Shown: positions 34,327 through 44,362 of the stretch, piece by piece
Position numbering within the stretch: the stretch's first letter is position 1
Layout: each line of letters begins with the position of its first letter
Program-made: the position numbers and the translations under genes
NCBI RefSeq assembly: GCF_014837175.1
Contig: NZ_JACYFR010000002.1
Coordinates: 826,365 to 890,364 of the forward strand
Source of the DNA: Cellulomonas sp. JH27-2
Lineage (GTDB): Bacteria; Actinomycetota; Actinomycetes; Actinomycetales; Cellulomonadaceae
DNA: 64,000 nucleotides
Direction: 5' to 3'
The notes under the pieces: generated by a model
What the model was told of the DNA's origin: nothing
The model's input: the letters and a program-made list of their open reading frames with translations, nothing else
Databases searched by the model: none

Positions 34327-34692
34327 TCACACGCCGTGCGCGATGCCTGCCATGACGAGCGCCGCGTCGACGAGCTCGACGCGCGGAATCCCGCCGAGCA
34401 CCTCGACCGCGTGCCATCGGGCCACATCCGTGCTGCCACCGACCTCGTCGCACAGCTCTCCGCCCAGACGCGTGCGCGATACACGATCCGGATGCCCTGC
34501 CGCGGTGCACCTGACGGCCCGGGCATGACGATCGAGTCGACACCGAGCAGCTCCCCCAGGCGCGACGCGGTAGCCGGACTCCTCCTGGACCTCACGAGCG
34601 GCAGCATCCGCGGGCTCCTCGCCGAGTTCGATGCCGCCGCCCGGCAAGGTCCAGCGATGGTCGTCCGGATCACTCAGCCGTGCCAGCAGCAC
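34327..34692 (-). CDS. NUDIX hydrolase with unclear start
   Basis: 121 residues from GTG 34692. The NUDIX box GGIELGEEPADAAAREVQEE followed by SGY fits G-x5-E-x7-REVxEExG exactly. It hydrolyses nucleoside diphosphates linked to another moiety. The fold's first strand is missing from this frame. In-frame codons upstream of 34692 encode RYAVITDDQGAV, a typical NUDIX N-terminus, and the frame runs back to a TAG at 34792-34794 without any ATG, GTG or TTG. Either a rare start codon is used, the protein is N-terminally trimmed, or the start has been lost. Convergent with the S9 peptidase gene. Confidence 0.7.
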   Translation of the reverse strand: MLLARLSDPDDHRWTLPGGGIELGEEPADAAAREVQEESGYRVAPGGAARCRLDRHARAVRCTAAGHPDRVSRTRLGGELCDEVGGSTDVARWHAVEVLGGIPRVELVDAALVMAGIAHGV

Positions 34693-34771
34693 CGCGCCCT
34701 GATCGTCCGTGATGACGGCGTAGCGGTGGCGGGAGACATGCTGATGGCTGCCACGGGAGGCGGAGCCGACG

Positions 34772-34962
34772 GTGACGAATGAGCGAGTCGTCTACATCGA
34801 TGCCACGACGGGCGTGCCGCTCCCCTCGCGTGGAAGACGAAGGCCTTGACAGAGGAGCAGATCGCTCGCATCCGCAGGATGCAGGCGCGGATCGACTCCG
34901 AGCTCGCGCCGAAGTACGGCGTCCCTCTGCCCGCGTCGTCACACATCGTCTCCAAGGACTGA
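34772..34962 (+). pseudogene. Possible frameshifted small gene, or two coupled mini-ORFs
   Basis: GTG 34772 has a GGGAGGCGG ribosome site and encodes 25 residues (VTNERVVYIDATTGVPLP, then an Arg-rich end) to TGA 34847. In another frame, TTG 34846 overlaps that stop as TTGA and encodes 38 residues (LTEEQIARIRRMQARIDSEL, then APKYGVPLP) to 34962. Both parts have the G+C-biased third positions of real genes. A single lost base near 34810-34830 would join them into a protein of about 62 residues. Not recognised; a pseudogene, a sequencing error or genuine coupling are all possible. Confidence 0.4.
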
Positions 34963-34987
34963 CGGGCCGACCGGATCGAGTTGGTGC

Positions 34988-35473
34988 TCAGGGCTCAGAC
35001 CGGCGTCTGCTCGCGTCTTCCCGTGGCTCCGGGGACTCGCCCAGAGCGAGCTGCCCGAGCAGAGCCCGCAGCCGGGACGCGCCATCGTCCCCCAAGCCGG
35101 CGAGGAAGGCCTGCTCGGCCTCGTCGCTCGCACGGGTGGCCTGGTCTAACACCGTGCGGCCGGTCGCGGTGAGCTCGACGACGTTGCGTCGTCGGTCGGC
35201 GCTGTCCGGGCGCCGGACGACGAGCGACTTGGCCTCGAGCACGTCGAGGAGACCGACCATCGAGGTGCGGTCGACGCCGAGACGACGAGCCGCCTGCTGC
35301 TGGGACTCGGGCTCACGGTCGGCGAGCATCAGGAGCACACCGAGCTCGCGGACCGTCACCCCGGTGGGCGCCATGTACTCCTCGTGCAGCTCCTCGAGCG
35401 CGAGCATCGCGTGCTTGAGCAGGTAGCCGAGGCGTCGACCCAGCGCCGGCCCAGGATCCCGATCGTCCGCCAT
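34988..35473 (-). CDS. MarR family transcriptional regulator
   Basis: 161 residues. The winged helix is clear: TVRELGVLLMLADREPESQQ, then QAARRLGVDRTSMVGLLDVL as recognition helix, and the wing LVVRRPDSADRRRNVVELT with the conserved DxRRR. Flanking helices form the dimer interface. It is divergent from an NAD-dependent epimerase gene, and an inverted repeat lies in the shared 62-nt gap, so it probably represses both. ATG 35473 lies 6 nt from TAGAAT, indicating a leaderless mRNA. Ligand unknown. Confidence 0.92.
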   Translation of the reverse strand: MADDRDPGPALGRRLGYLLKHAMLALEELHEEYMAPTGVTVRELGVLLMLADREPESQQQAARRLGVDRTSMVGLLDVLEAKSLVVRRPDSADRRRNVVELTATGRTVLDQATRASDEAEQAFLAGLGDDGASRLRALLGQLALGESPEPREDASRRRSEP

Positions 35474-35479
35474 GCGCTC

Positions 35480-35485
35480 ATTCTA
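35480..35485 (-). promoter_or_regulatory. Leaderless -10 (TAGAAT) for marR
   Basis: TAGAAT on the minus strand, 6 nt before ATG 35473. The MarR operator starts 12 nt upstream of it, over the -35 region. Confidence 0.65.
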
Positions 35486-35497
35486 GGGTGTACGCTA

Positions 35498-35518
35498 ATC
35501 ATCAGCGGTACTGATGAT
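35498..35518. promoter_or_regulatory. MarR operator, 8-bp inverted repeat with 5-nt spacer
   Basis: Arms ATCATCAG (35498-35505) and CTGATGAT (35511-35518) are perfect inverted repeats around cggta. The site is between the marR -10 and the ribosome site of the divergent gene, so binding would block both directions. Confidence 0.75.
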
Positions 35519-35535
35519 CACTAGGAGGACTCGAT

Positions 35536-36354
35536 ATGCCCACCATCCTGCTCACCGGCTCCACCGGGCTCGTCGGCTCGCGACTGCTGCCCCGCCTCCT
35601 CGATGCCGGCTTCGCGGTGCGAGCCCTGGTCCGCCGGGACGTCGCGCTGCCCGACGGCGCGACCGCGGTCCGAGGCGACCTGGACGACACCGCGACGCTG
35701 CGCGAGGCCATCGAGGGGGTCGACGCGGTCGTCCACCTGGCGGCGCTGTTCCGCACCGGCGACGACGCTGCCATCTGGCGGGCCAACCACGACGGCACCC
35801 GCCACCTCGTGGAGGCCGTCGCCGCCTACGCGCCCGACGCACGGTTCGTCATGGCGAGCACGGGGCAGGTCTACGACGCCACGGCGGACCGACCGGCCCG
35901 GGAGGACGACGACTGCTCCCCCGCCCACGCGTACCCCGCGAGCAAGATCGCCGCGGAGAAGCTGGTGCGCGAGAGCGGTCTGACGTGGGCCATCCTGCGC
36001 CTGCCGTTCGTCTACGGCGACGGCGACGGTCACCTCGCCTCGATCCCCACCCTTGCGACGCGCTTCGGCCTCCACCCCGCGCACACCTACTCCGTCGCCC
36101 ACCACCGCGACATCGCGGCGATGGTGGCGCTGGCGCTGTCGGGAGTGGCCGACGGACGCACGGTGAACGTGACCGACGACGCTCCCGTGACCGTGTGGGA
36201 GATGGCCGCGCTCGCCGGGGACCCGATCCCGGGCTCGACCGCACCACTCGAGAACCCCTGGTCAGGCCGCATGGACGGATCGCTCGCGCGCGAGCTCGGC
36301 TTCCAGCCCAGCGTCCCGACGATCCGGGCCGCCGTAGCGGAGGGAATCCTCTGA
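35536..36354 (+). CDS. NAD(P)-dependent epimerase/dehydratase (extended SDR)
   Basis: 272 residues. The Rossmann motif ILLTGSTGLVGSRLLPRLLD (GxxGxxG, residues 4-23), acidic residues in VRGDLDDTATL, and YPASKIAAEKL (catalytic Tyr-Lys) with upstream MASTGQVYD identify an extended SDR acting on a nucleotide sugar or similar substrate. Length is shorter than sugar-nucleotide epimerases and nearer to NmrA/UDP-glucose-4-epimerase-like regulators. AGGAGG precedes ATG 35536. The divergent MarR gene and shared operator suggest induction by a small molecule. Confidence 0.86.
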   Translation: MPTILLTGSTGLVGSRLLPRLLDAGFAVRALVRRDVALPDGATAVRGDLDDTATLREAIEGVDAVVHLAALFRTGDDAAIWRANHDGTRHLVEAVAAYAPDARFVMASTGQVYDATADRPAREDDDCSPAHAYPASKIAAEKLVRESGLTWAILRLPFVYGDGDGHLASIPTLATRFGLHPAHTYSVAHHRDIAAMVALALSGVADGRTVNVTDDAPVTVWEMAALAGDPIPGSTAPLENPWSGRMDGSLARELGFQPSVPTIRAAVAEGIL

Positions 36355-36364
36355 GGTGAGGCAC

Positions 36365-36404
36365 GACGAGGGGGGACGCGCCGATCAGCGCGTCCCCCCT
36401 CGTC
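36365..36404. terminator. Strong bidirectional terminator hairpin
   Basis: Perfect 17-bp stem (36365-36381 with 36388-36404) and 6-nt loop cgatca, between convergent genes. It ends both the epimerase transcript and the suf operon. Very G+C-rich, without a T-run. Confidence 0.8.
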
Positions 36405-36427
36405 CGGCGTGCAGGCGCCGACGACCG

Positions 36428-36735
36428 TCAGATGTTGAAGCCCAGGGCCCGCATCTGCTCCTTGCCGTCCGTGGTGATCTTCTCCGGGCCCCACGGCGGC
36501 ATCCACACCCAGTTGATGCGGAAGCCGTCGACGAGCCCGTCGAGAGCCTGGGCCGACTGGTCCTCGATGACGTCGGTCAGCGGGCAGGCCGCCGACGTGA
36601 GCGTCATGTCGATGACGGCGGTGTTGGTCTGGTCGAGCACGATGCCGTAGACGAGCCCGAGGTCGACGACGTTGATGCCGAGCTCGGGGTCGATGACGTC
36701 GCGCATGGCCTCTTCGACGTCTGCGACGGTGGTGG

Positions 36736-36739
<4 letters not shown>
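36428..36739 (-). CDS. sufT: SufT-like DUF59/MIP18 iron-sulfur assembly protein
   Basis: 103 residues. Signature features are VIDPELGINVVDLGLVYGIV (DPE...DLG) and TLTSAACPLTDVIEDQ with the conserved Cys, then WVWMPPWGPEKITTDGKEQM. DUF59 proteins help mature Fe-S proteins. It is the last suf gene and overlaps sufU by ATGA, so it belongs to the operon. ATG 36739 is set by that overlap. Confidence 0.92.
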
Positions 36740-38576
<1,837 letters not shown>

Positions 38577-38583
38577 CTACCGG

Positions 38584-38638
38584 CCGACGATTCCGAAGGC
38601 TCTGCTCGTCTGACGCTCAGAACCTTCGGAATCGTCGG
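38584..38638. terminator. Long hairpin inside suf operon (sufC-sufS gap)
   Basis: Perfect 16-bp arms 38584-38599 and 38623-38638; the loop adds an inner tctg/caga pair. It lies in the only long gap of the operon. It could attenuate, process or stabilise the mRNA so that sufS-U-T and sufR-B-D-C differ in level. No U-tract. Confidence 0.6.
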
Positions 38639-38653
38639 TGACGTGCGTCCGTC

Positions 38654-39415
38654 TCAGACCGTGGCGGTCGTCAGGAAGCGGTCGTAGCCCTCGTTCTCGA
38701 GGCGCTCGGCGAGCTCGGGCCCGCCCTCCTCGGCGACCTTGCCGTCGACGAAGACGTGCACGAAGTCGGGCTTGATGTAGCGCAGGATGCGCGTGTAGTG
38801 CGTGATGAGCAGCACGCCCACCTCGCTGTTCTCGCGGACGCGGTTGACACCCTCGGACACGATGCGCAGCGCGTCGACGTCGAGACCGGAGTCGGTCTCG
38901 TCGAGGATCGCGAACTGGGGCTTGAGCAGCTCCATCTGCAGGATCTCGTGGCGCTTCTTCTCACCGCCGGAGAAGCCCTCGTTGACCGAGCGCTCGGCGA
39001 ACGAGGAGTCCATGCGCAGGTTGTCCATGGCGCTGCGGACGTCCTTGACCCAGGTGCGCAGCGCGGGGGCCTCGCCGTCGATCGCGGTCTTGGCGGTGCG
39101 CAGGAAGTTCGACACCGAGACGCCGGGGACCTCGACCGGGTACTGCATGGCCAGGAACAGGCCGGCGCGGGCGCGCTCGTCGACGGACATCGCCAGGACG
39201 TCCTCGCCGTCGAGCGTGACGGTGCCCGAGGTGACCGTGTACTTGGGGTGGCCGGCCAGCGAGTAGGCCAGCGTGGACTTGCCGGACCCGTTGGGGCCCA
39301 TGATGGCGTGCGTCTCGCCGCTGCGGACGGTCAGGTCGACGCCGCGCAGGATCTGCTTCGGGCCTTCCTTCGTCTCGACGCTGACGTGCAGGTCGTGGAT
39401 CTCCAGGGTGGACAT
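38654..39415 (-). CDS. sufC: Fe-S scaffold ATPase SufC
   Basis: 253 residues. Walker A GPNGSGKSTLAYSL, signature FSGGEKKRHEILQM and Walker B FAILDETDSGLD are the SufC versions; it is a soluble ABC ATPase that binds SufB and SufD and drives cluster assembly. ATG 39415 follows the Rieske gene by 15 nt, with AGGAGA upstream. Confidence 0.95.
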   Translation of the reverse strand: MSTLEIHDLHVSVETKEGPKQILRGVDLTVRSGETHAIMGPNGSGKSTLAYSLAGHPKYTVTSGTVTLDGEDVLAMSVDERARAGLFLAMQYPVEVPGVSVSNFLRTAKTAIDGEAPALRTWVKDVRSAMDNLRMDSSFAERSVNEGFSGGEKKRHEILQMELLKPQFAILDETDSGLDVDALRIVSEGVNRVRENSEVGVLLITHYTRILRYIKPDFVHVFVDGKVAEEGGPELAERLENEGYDRFLTTATV

Positions 39416-39430
39416 ACGGGTTCTCCTAGC

Positions 39431-39763
39431 TCACAGGGGGGCGTCGACGTCGACGAGCACACGCTCGCCGTCGACGGTCACGGGGTAGACGGGCACGGGG
39501 GTCATGGCGGGCGGGCTCAGCGGCTTGCCGGTGCGCAGGTCGAACCTCGACCCGTGCAGCCAGCACTCGACCGTGCAGCCCTCCACCTCGCCGTCGGACA
39601 GCGAGACGGCCCCGTGGGAACAGATGTCACTGATGGCGTGCAGCTCGCCGTCCTCGTCGCGGACCATCGCGACCTCGACGGTGCCGGACTCGGCCTCCAG
39701 CTCCACCAGCAGCGTGCCGCCGGTGGGGACGTCGGAGGTCATGCACGCAAGCTGGGCGGTCAT
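39431..39763 (-). CDS. Rieske [2Fe-2S] ferredoxin of suf operon
   Basis: 110 residues. Both cluster-binding motifs are present, ICSHGAVSL (C-x-H) and ECWLHGSRFD (C-x2-H). Non-heme oxygenase-type Rieske ferredoxins of this size often sit between sufD and sufC in actinobacteria. It may supply electrons during assembly, but this role is inferred from position only. ATG 39763 overlaps the sufD stop by ATGA. Confidence 0.92.
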   Translation of the reverse strand: MTAQLACMTSDVPTGGTLLVELEAESGTVEVAMVRDEDGELHAISDICSHGAVSLSDGEVEGCTVECWLHGSRFDLRTGKPLSPPAMTPVPVYPVTVDGERVLVDVDAPL

Positions 39764-41064
39764 GCGGTCTCGGTCACCGTGCCCGCCTCGGAGCCCTCGA
39801 CGGACACCTGGTCAAGTGCCGTCATGGACGCCTCGAGCTCGGCCTCGATCGCGGCGATGAGCCGCTCCTCGACCTCCGGCACGCCGATCTCGTGCAGCAG
39901 CTCCGCGAAGAAGCCGCGCACCACGAGCCGACGGGCGTCCGGCTCGGGGATGCCGCGGGCGCGCAGGTAGAAGAGCTGCTCGTCGTCGAACCGGCCGGTC
40001 GCGGACGCGTGGCCCGCACCCTCGATGACGCCGGTCTCGATCTCGAGGTTCGGCACCGAGTCCGCACGCGCACCGTCTGTCAGGACCAGGTTGCGGTTGA
40101 GCTCGTAGGTGTCGGTGCCCTCGGCCGCCGCGCGGATGAGCACGTCGCCCACCCACACCGTGTGCGCGCCCTCGCCCTGCAGCGCGCCCTTGTAGGTCAC
40201 GCGGCTGATGCAGTTGGGGACGGCGTGGTCGACGAACAGCCGCTGCTCCTGGTGCTGACCGGCGTCGGCGAAGTAGAGGCCGAGCATCTGCACCGAGGCG
40301 CCCTCGCCGACGAACTCGGCGTCGGGCGTGATGCGCACGACGTCGCCGCCCAGCGTGACCGCGATGTGCTTGACGGTCGCGTCGCGGCCGACCCGCAGGC
40401 GGTGCGAGGCGGCGTGCACGGAGCCGTCGGCCCAGTCGTGCACCGAGACGACGGTCAGGTGCGCACCGTCCTCGGCGACGATCTCGACGGTCTCGGTGAG
40501 CGCGGCGTGCCCGACGTGGTCGATCACGACGACGCCCTGCGACAGCGGCTCCGCCTTGATGACCAGGTGCGACGCCGACGGGTCCAGCGGCGCGTCGTGC
40601 GTGCCGGCCCCCTCGACCCCCTCGACCCGGATGGACGTGACCTTGCTGGCCACGGCCTCCTGCGGGACCGTCACCACGGTGGCGCGCGGGAACGAGGCCC
40701 AGGCGGTGGCGGCCGTGCGGTCGCCGGGCTTGCCGGCGAGGCCCAGGCGCGCGTCGTCGCGCTCGACGATCTCGACGTTCACCTCGGGGCTCTCGACGAC
40801 CGTCGTCAGCACGCCGTGACCGGCCAGGACACCGTCGGTGTCCGCGGCGAACAGGGGGGCCAGGCGATTGATCGGCGAGAAGCGCCACTCCTCCTCGCGC
40901 CCGGTGGGCACGGGGAAGTCGGCGACGTCGAAGGACGTCAGGCGCGCGGCGCGGGACGACTGGGGCGTGCCACCCACGCCGTGGGTGTGCGCACCGTCGG
41001 CCTGGGCCCGCGAGTGGTCCGTCGACAGGCTCGGCGGGTTGGTGGACTCGGTAGTGGTGGCCAT
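39760..41064 (-). CDS. sufD: Fe-S scaffold protein SufD
   Basis: 434 residues. The C-terminal SufBD core shows the family pattern: YFADAGQHQEQRLFVDHAVP, CISRVTYKGALQGEGAHTVW, and a late RARGIPEPDARRLVVRGFFA close to the C-terminus. It partners SufB and SufC in the SufBC2D scaffold. ATG 41064 shares one base with the sufB stop (TGATG). The N-terminal 45 residues are low-complexity. Confidence 0.93.
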   Translation of the reverse strand: MATTTESTNPPSLSTDHSRAQADGAHTHGVGGTPQSSRAARLTSFDVADFPVPTGREEEWRFSPINRLAPLFAADTDGVLAGHGVLTTVVESPEVNVEIVERDDARLGLAGKPGDRTAATAWASFPRATVVTVPQEAVASKVTSIRVEGVEGAGTHDAPLDPSASHLVIKAEPLSQGVVVIDHVGHAALTETVEIVAEDGAHLTVVSVHDWADGSVHAASHRLRVGRDATVKHIAVTLGGDVVRITPDAEFVGEGASVQMLGLYFADAGQHQEQRLFVDHAVPNCISRVTYKGALQGEGAHTVWVGDVLIRAAAEGTDTYELNRNLVLTDGARADSVPNLEIETGVIEGAGHASATGRFDDEQLFYLRARGIPEPDARRLVVRGFFAELLHEIGVPEVEERLIAAIEAELEASMTALDQVSVEGSEAGTVTETA

Positions 41065-42503
41065 CAGCCGACGGACCCTTCCATCTGCAGCTCGATGAGG
41101 CGGTTCAGCTCGAGGGCGTACTCCATGGGCAGCTCACGCGCGATGGGCTCGACGAACCCGCGCACGATCATCGCCATGGCCTCGGTCTCGGCCATGCCTC
41201 GGGACATCAGGTAGAACAGCTGGTCCTCGCTCACGCGGGAGACCGTGGCCTCGTGACCCATCGAGACGTCGTCCTCGCGGACGTCGACGTACGGGTACGT
41301 GTCGGAGCGGGAGATCTGGTCGACGAGCAGCGCGTCGCACAGCACGTTGGACGCCGAGTGCTCGGCCCCCTCGAGCACCTGCACCAGGCCGCGGTACGAG
41401 GTGCGGCCACCGCCGCGCGCGACGGACTTGGACACGATCGACGAGGACGTGTGCGGGGCGGCGTGCACCATCTTGGCGCCGGCGTCCTGGTGCTGACCCT
41501 CGCCCGCGAAGGCGATGGACAGCGTCTCGCCGCGGGCGTGCTCGCCCAGCAGGTAGATCGCCGGGTACTTCATGGTGACCTTGGAGCCGATGTTGCCGTC
41601 GACCCACTCCATGGTCGCGCCCTCGGCCGCGGTCGCCCGCTTGGTGACCAGGTTGTACACGTTGTTCGACCAGTTCTGGATGGTCGTGTACCGGACGCGG
41701 GCGTTCTTCTTGACGATGATCTCGACGACGGCGCTGTGCAGCGAGTCGCTCGAGTACACCGGCGCGGTGCAGCCCTCGACGTAGTGCACGTACGAGCCCT
41801 CGTCGGCGATGATCAGCGTCCGCTCGAACTGGCCCATGTTCTCCGTGTTGATGCGGAAGTAGGCCTGCAGCGGGATGTCCACGTGGACGCCCGGCGGGAC
41901 GTAGACGAACGAGCCGCCCGACCACACCGCGGTGTTGAGCGACGCGAACTTGTTGTCACCGGGCGGGATGACGGAGCCGAAGTACTGCTCGAAGATCTCC
42001 GGGTGCTCCTTCAGAGCGGTGTCCGTGTCGAGGAAGATGACGCCCTGCTCCTCGAGCGACTCCTGGATCTGGTGGTAGACGACCTCGGACTCGTACTGCG
42101 CCGCGACGCCGGCCACGAGGCGCTGCTTCTCCGCCTCCGGGATGCCCAGCTTGTCGTACGTCGCCTTGATGTCCTCGGGCAGGTCCTCCCAGCTGGACGC
42201 CTGCTTCTCCGTGGAACGCACGAAGTACTTGATGTTGTCGAAGTCGATGCCCGACAGGTCCGAGCCCCACCAGGGCATGGGCTTCTTCTCGAACAGGCGC
42301 AGCGCCTTGAGCCGCGTCTTGAGCATCCACTCGGGCTCGTTCTTCAGCGCGGAGATCTCCCGCACCTTGGCCTCGGACAGACCACGCGTCGCGATCTCTC
42401 CCGCCTGGTCGGCGTCGTGCCAGCCGTAGCCGTAGTTGCCGATCGAGGCGATGGCCTCGTCCTGCGTCATCGGCTGTGCCGGGTCCTGCGTGGGTGCGCT
42501 CAT
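41064..42503 (-). CDS. sufB: Fe-S scaffold protein SufB
   Basis: 479 residues, the usual length. Conserved segments are [20 protein letters not shown] near the start, [40 protein letters not shown] with a conserved Cys, and [20 protein letters not shown] at the C-terminus. It is the main Fe-S assembly scaffold. ATG 42503 overlaps sufR by ATGA. No intein, although intein-containing SufB is known in mycobacteria. Confidence 0.95.
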   Translation of the reverse strand: MSAPTQDPAQPMTQDEAIASIGNYGYGWHDADQAGEIATRGLSEAKVREISALKNEPEWMLKTRLKALRLFEKKPMPWWGSDLSGIDFDNIKYFVRSTEKQASSWEDLPEDIKATYDKLGIPEAEKQRLVAGVAAQYESEVVYHQIQESLEEQGVIFLDTDTALKEHPEIFEQYFGSVIPPGDNKFASLNTAVWSGGSFVYVPPGVHVDIPLQAYFRINTENMGQFERTLIIADEGSYVHYVEGCTAPVYSSDSLHSAVVEIIVKKNARVRYTTIQNWSNNVYNLVTKRATAAEGATMEWVDGNIGSKVTMKYPAIYLLGEHARGETLSIAFAGEGQHQDAGAKMVHAAPHTSSSIVSKSVARGGGRTSYRGLVQVLEGAEHSASNVLCDALLVDQISRSDTYPYVDVREDDVSMGHEATVSRVSEDQLFYLMSRGMAETEAMAMIVRGFVEPIARELPMEYALELNRLIELQMEGSVG

Positions 42504-43222
42504 GCGTTCGTTCCTTCCGGTGCGAGCACGGGGGCTGGGGGGATGACAGGGATGTTCGTGGTGCACACGTGGCCGCCGCCGGCCAACGTGGCGAGACGCT
42601 GCACGTGGACGCCGAGCAGGCGCGAGAACGCGCGTGCCTCGGCCTCGCACAGCTGGGGGAACTCGTGCGCGACGTCCTGCACAGGGCAGTGGCCCTGGCA
42701 GAGCTGGACGGCGTGCGAGCCCGGGCCCGGGCGGGCCGAGGCCGCGTATCCGTCGGCGGACAGTGCGGCCGCGAGCGCCTGCACCCGGTCGGCCGTGTCG
42801 TCGCCCGCTTCGGCGACGACCTCGCCCAGACGGGCCTCGAGCTCGGCGACGCGGTGCTCGGCGAACTGCTCGACCGCCGCGGGGCCGCCCGTCTGCGCCA
42901 GGAAGCGCAGCGCGTCGGTCGCGATGTCCGAGTACCGGTGCGACAGGGCCGCCTGGCCCTGGTTGGTGGCGACGTACCGACGGGCCGGTCGGCCACGGCG
43001 GGCGGGACCGGCGCCGTGCGTCTCGTGCACAGCGATCTGCTCCGTCTGCTCCAGCACGCTCAGGTGCCGGCGGATCGCCGCGGGGGTCAGGTCGAGGCGC
43101 TGAGCGATCTGGGGTGCGGCGATCGGCCCGGCCGACGCGATCAGCTGAAGGACCCGCTGACGGGTCCCGGCCTCGGCCTGGTCGTTCGGCGCGTGGACAG
43201 GTGCAGGCAGCGTCGCGCTCAT
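42500..43222 (-). CDS. sufR: SufR, Fe-S-sensing repressor of suf operon
   Basis: 240 residues. The N-terminal winged helix reads [20 protein letters not shown], then [17 protein letters not shown]. The C-terminus carries four Cys in [20 protein letters not shown] and GGGHVCTTN, which fit the SufR cluster-binding pattern. SufR represses suf while it carries an Fe-S cluster. I use ATG 43222 (GGAGG five nt upstream) rather than the GTG two codons before. An operator overlapping its promoter lies about 70 nt upstream. Confidence 0.93.
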   Translation of the reverse strand: MSATLPAPVHAPNDQAEAGTRQRVLQLIASAGPIAAPQIAQRLDLTPAAIRRHLSVLEQTEQIAVHETHGAGPARRGRPARRYVATNQGQAALSHRYSDIATDALRFLAQTGGPAAVEQFAEHRVAELEARLGEVVAEAGDDTADRVQALAAALSADGYAASARPGPGSHAVQLCQGHCPVQDVAHEFPQLCEAEARAFSRLLGVHVQRLATLAGGGHVCTTNIPVIPPAPVLAPEGTNA

Positions 43223-43285
43223 CTGCACCTCCGGGGGTCGAGGCGCTCGTCACGAGCGCCCGCGGGGCGCGGCCACGACGGCCGC

Positions 43286-43291
43286 AATATA
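43286..43291 (-). promoter_or_regulatory. suf operon -10 (TATATT)
   Basis: TATATT on the minus strand directly abuts the SufR operator. A start near 43279 would give a leader of about 57 nt ending in GGAGG. Confidence 0.65.
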
Positions 43292-43309
43292 GGCAACAGT
43301 GTTGTTGCC
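43292..43309. promoter_or_regulatory. SufR operator GGCAACA-N4-TGTTGCC
   Basis: Perfect 7-bp inverted repeat around gtgt, filling the spacer between the suf -10 and the -35 position. A SufR dimer here would occlude RNA polymerase. Confidence 0.78.
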
Positions 43310-43424
43310 GAAATCAGTCCCTGCAAGCAAGGCGACCCTTCGCCGGGCCGTCCGTGTGGCATCTCACACGGGCCGCCCGCCGTGATCACGCGGTCCGGAC
43401 CGCTGTCGGATGACGAGACGCAAC

Positions 43425-43430
43425 TAGACT
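43425..43430 (+). promoter_or_regulatory. Leaderless -10 (TAGACT) for ABC pair
   Basis: TAGACT with 8 nt to GTG 43439. A perfect 14-bp palindrome (43390-43403) and a ccgtgtg/cacacgg dyad (43352-43371) lie upstream and could be operators. Confidence 0.55.
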
Positions 43431-43438
43431 CACCGCTC

Positions 43439-44362
43439 GTGCCCGACTCCCCTGCGCTCGAGATCAGCGATCTCGTCAAGCGCTACGGCGACCGTGCCGT
43501 CGTCGACGGGCTGGACCTGGTGGCCCACGCGGGACAGGTGACCGCCGTCCTCGGCCCCAACGGAGCGGGCAAGACGACCACCATCGAGTGCTGCGAAGGC
43601 CTGCGCCAGGCGGACGAGGGCACGGTCCGGGTCCTCGGCCACGACCCGATCCTCGACGCGCACCACCTGCGTCCCCGGGTGGGCGTCATGCTCCAGGACG
43701 GTGGCCTGCCCACGGGCATCCGCGCCGCCGACATGCTCGCGCACGTGTCCCGCATGTACGCCCGGCCCCGCGACCTGGGCGAGCTCACGGAACGCCTGGG
43801 GCTGGGGTCGTTCGCCCGGACGACCGTGCGCCGGCTGTCCGGCGGCCAGCGGCAGCGCCTCGCGCTCGCCGCGGCGATCGTCGGGCACCCCGAGCTGGTG
43901 TTCCTCGACGAGCCGAGCGCGGGCATGGACCCGCAGTCGCGGCACGCCGTGTGGGAGCTCGTCCGCGAGCTGCGCGACGAGGGCGTCGCCGTGGTCCTCA
44001 CCACGCACCTCATGGACGAGGCCGAGGACCTGGCCGACCACGTCGTCGTCGTCGACGAGGGCCGCGTCATCGCCCAGGGTTCGGTGCGCGACCTCGTGGC
44101 CGACGGCGACGACAGCACGCTGCGGCTCGACGCCGAGCCCGGGCTCGACGTGGACGGGCTCGCGGTCGCCCTCGGCGACGGGCTGAGCGTGCGGGAGAAC
44201 GCGCCGGGCGCCTATGTCGTGATCGGTGCCGTCCAGCCGGCCACCGTCGCGGCGCTGGGGGCCTGGCTCGCGGCACGTGAGGTGCTGGCGACGCGCATCA
44301 CCGTGGGGCGACGCACCCTCGAGGACGTCTTCCTCGACCTCACCGGACGGGACCTGCGATGA
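43439..44362 (+). CDS. ABC transporter ATPase (beside sufR, ctaA)
   Basis: 307 residues. Walker A GPNGAGKTTTIECC, signature LSGGQRQRLALAAAIV and Walker B ELVFLDEPSAGMD, followed by a C-terminal regulatory tail of the multidrug/Nod type. It is overlapped by its permease (ATGA). The arrangement sufR divergent from ATPase-permease-ctaA recalls Mycobacterium tuberculosis Rv1460, Rv1458c-Rv1457c and Rv1456c. The substrate is unknown; a heme or oxidase-related role is suggested only by the conserved neighbourhood. GTG 43439 is fixed by the TAGACT hexamer. Confidence 0.88.
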   Translation: MPDSPALEISDLVKRYGDRAVVDGLDLVAHAGQVTAVLGPNGAGKTTTIECCEGLRQADEGTVRVLGHDPILDAHHLRPRVGVMLQDGGLPTGIRAADMLAHVSRMYARPRDLGELTERLGLGSFARTTVRRLSGGQRQRLALAAAIVGHPELVFLDEPSAGMDPQSRHAVWELVRELRDEGVAVVLTTHLMDEAEDLADHVVVVDEGRVIAQGSVRDLVADGDDSTLRLDAEPGLDVDGLAVALGDGLSVRENAPGAYVVIGAVQPATVAALGAWLAAREVLATRITVGRRTLEDVFLDLTGRDLR

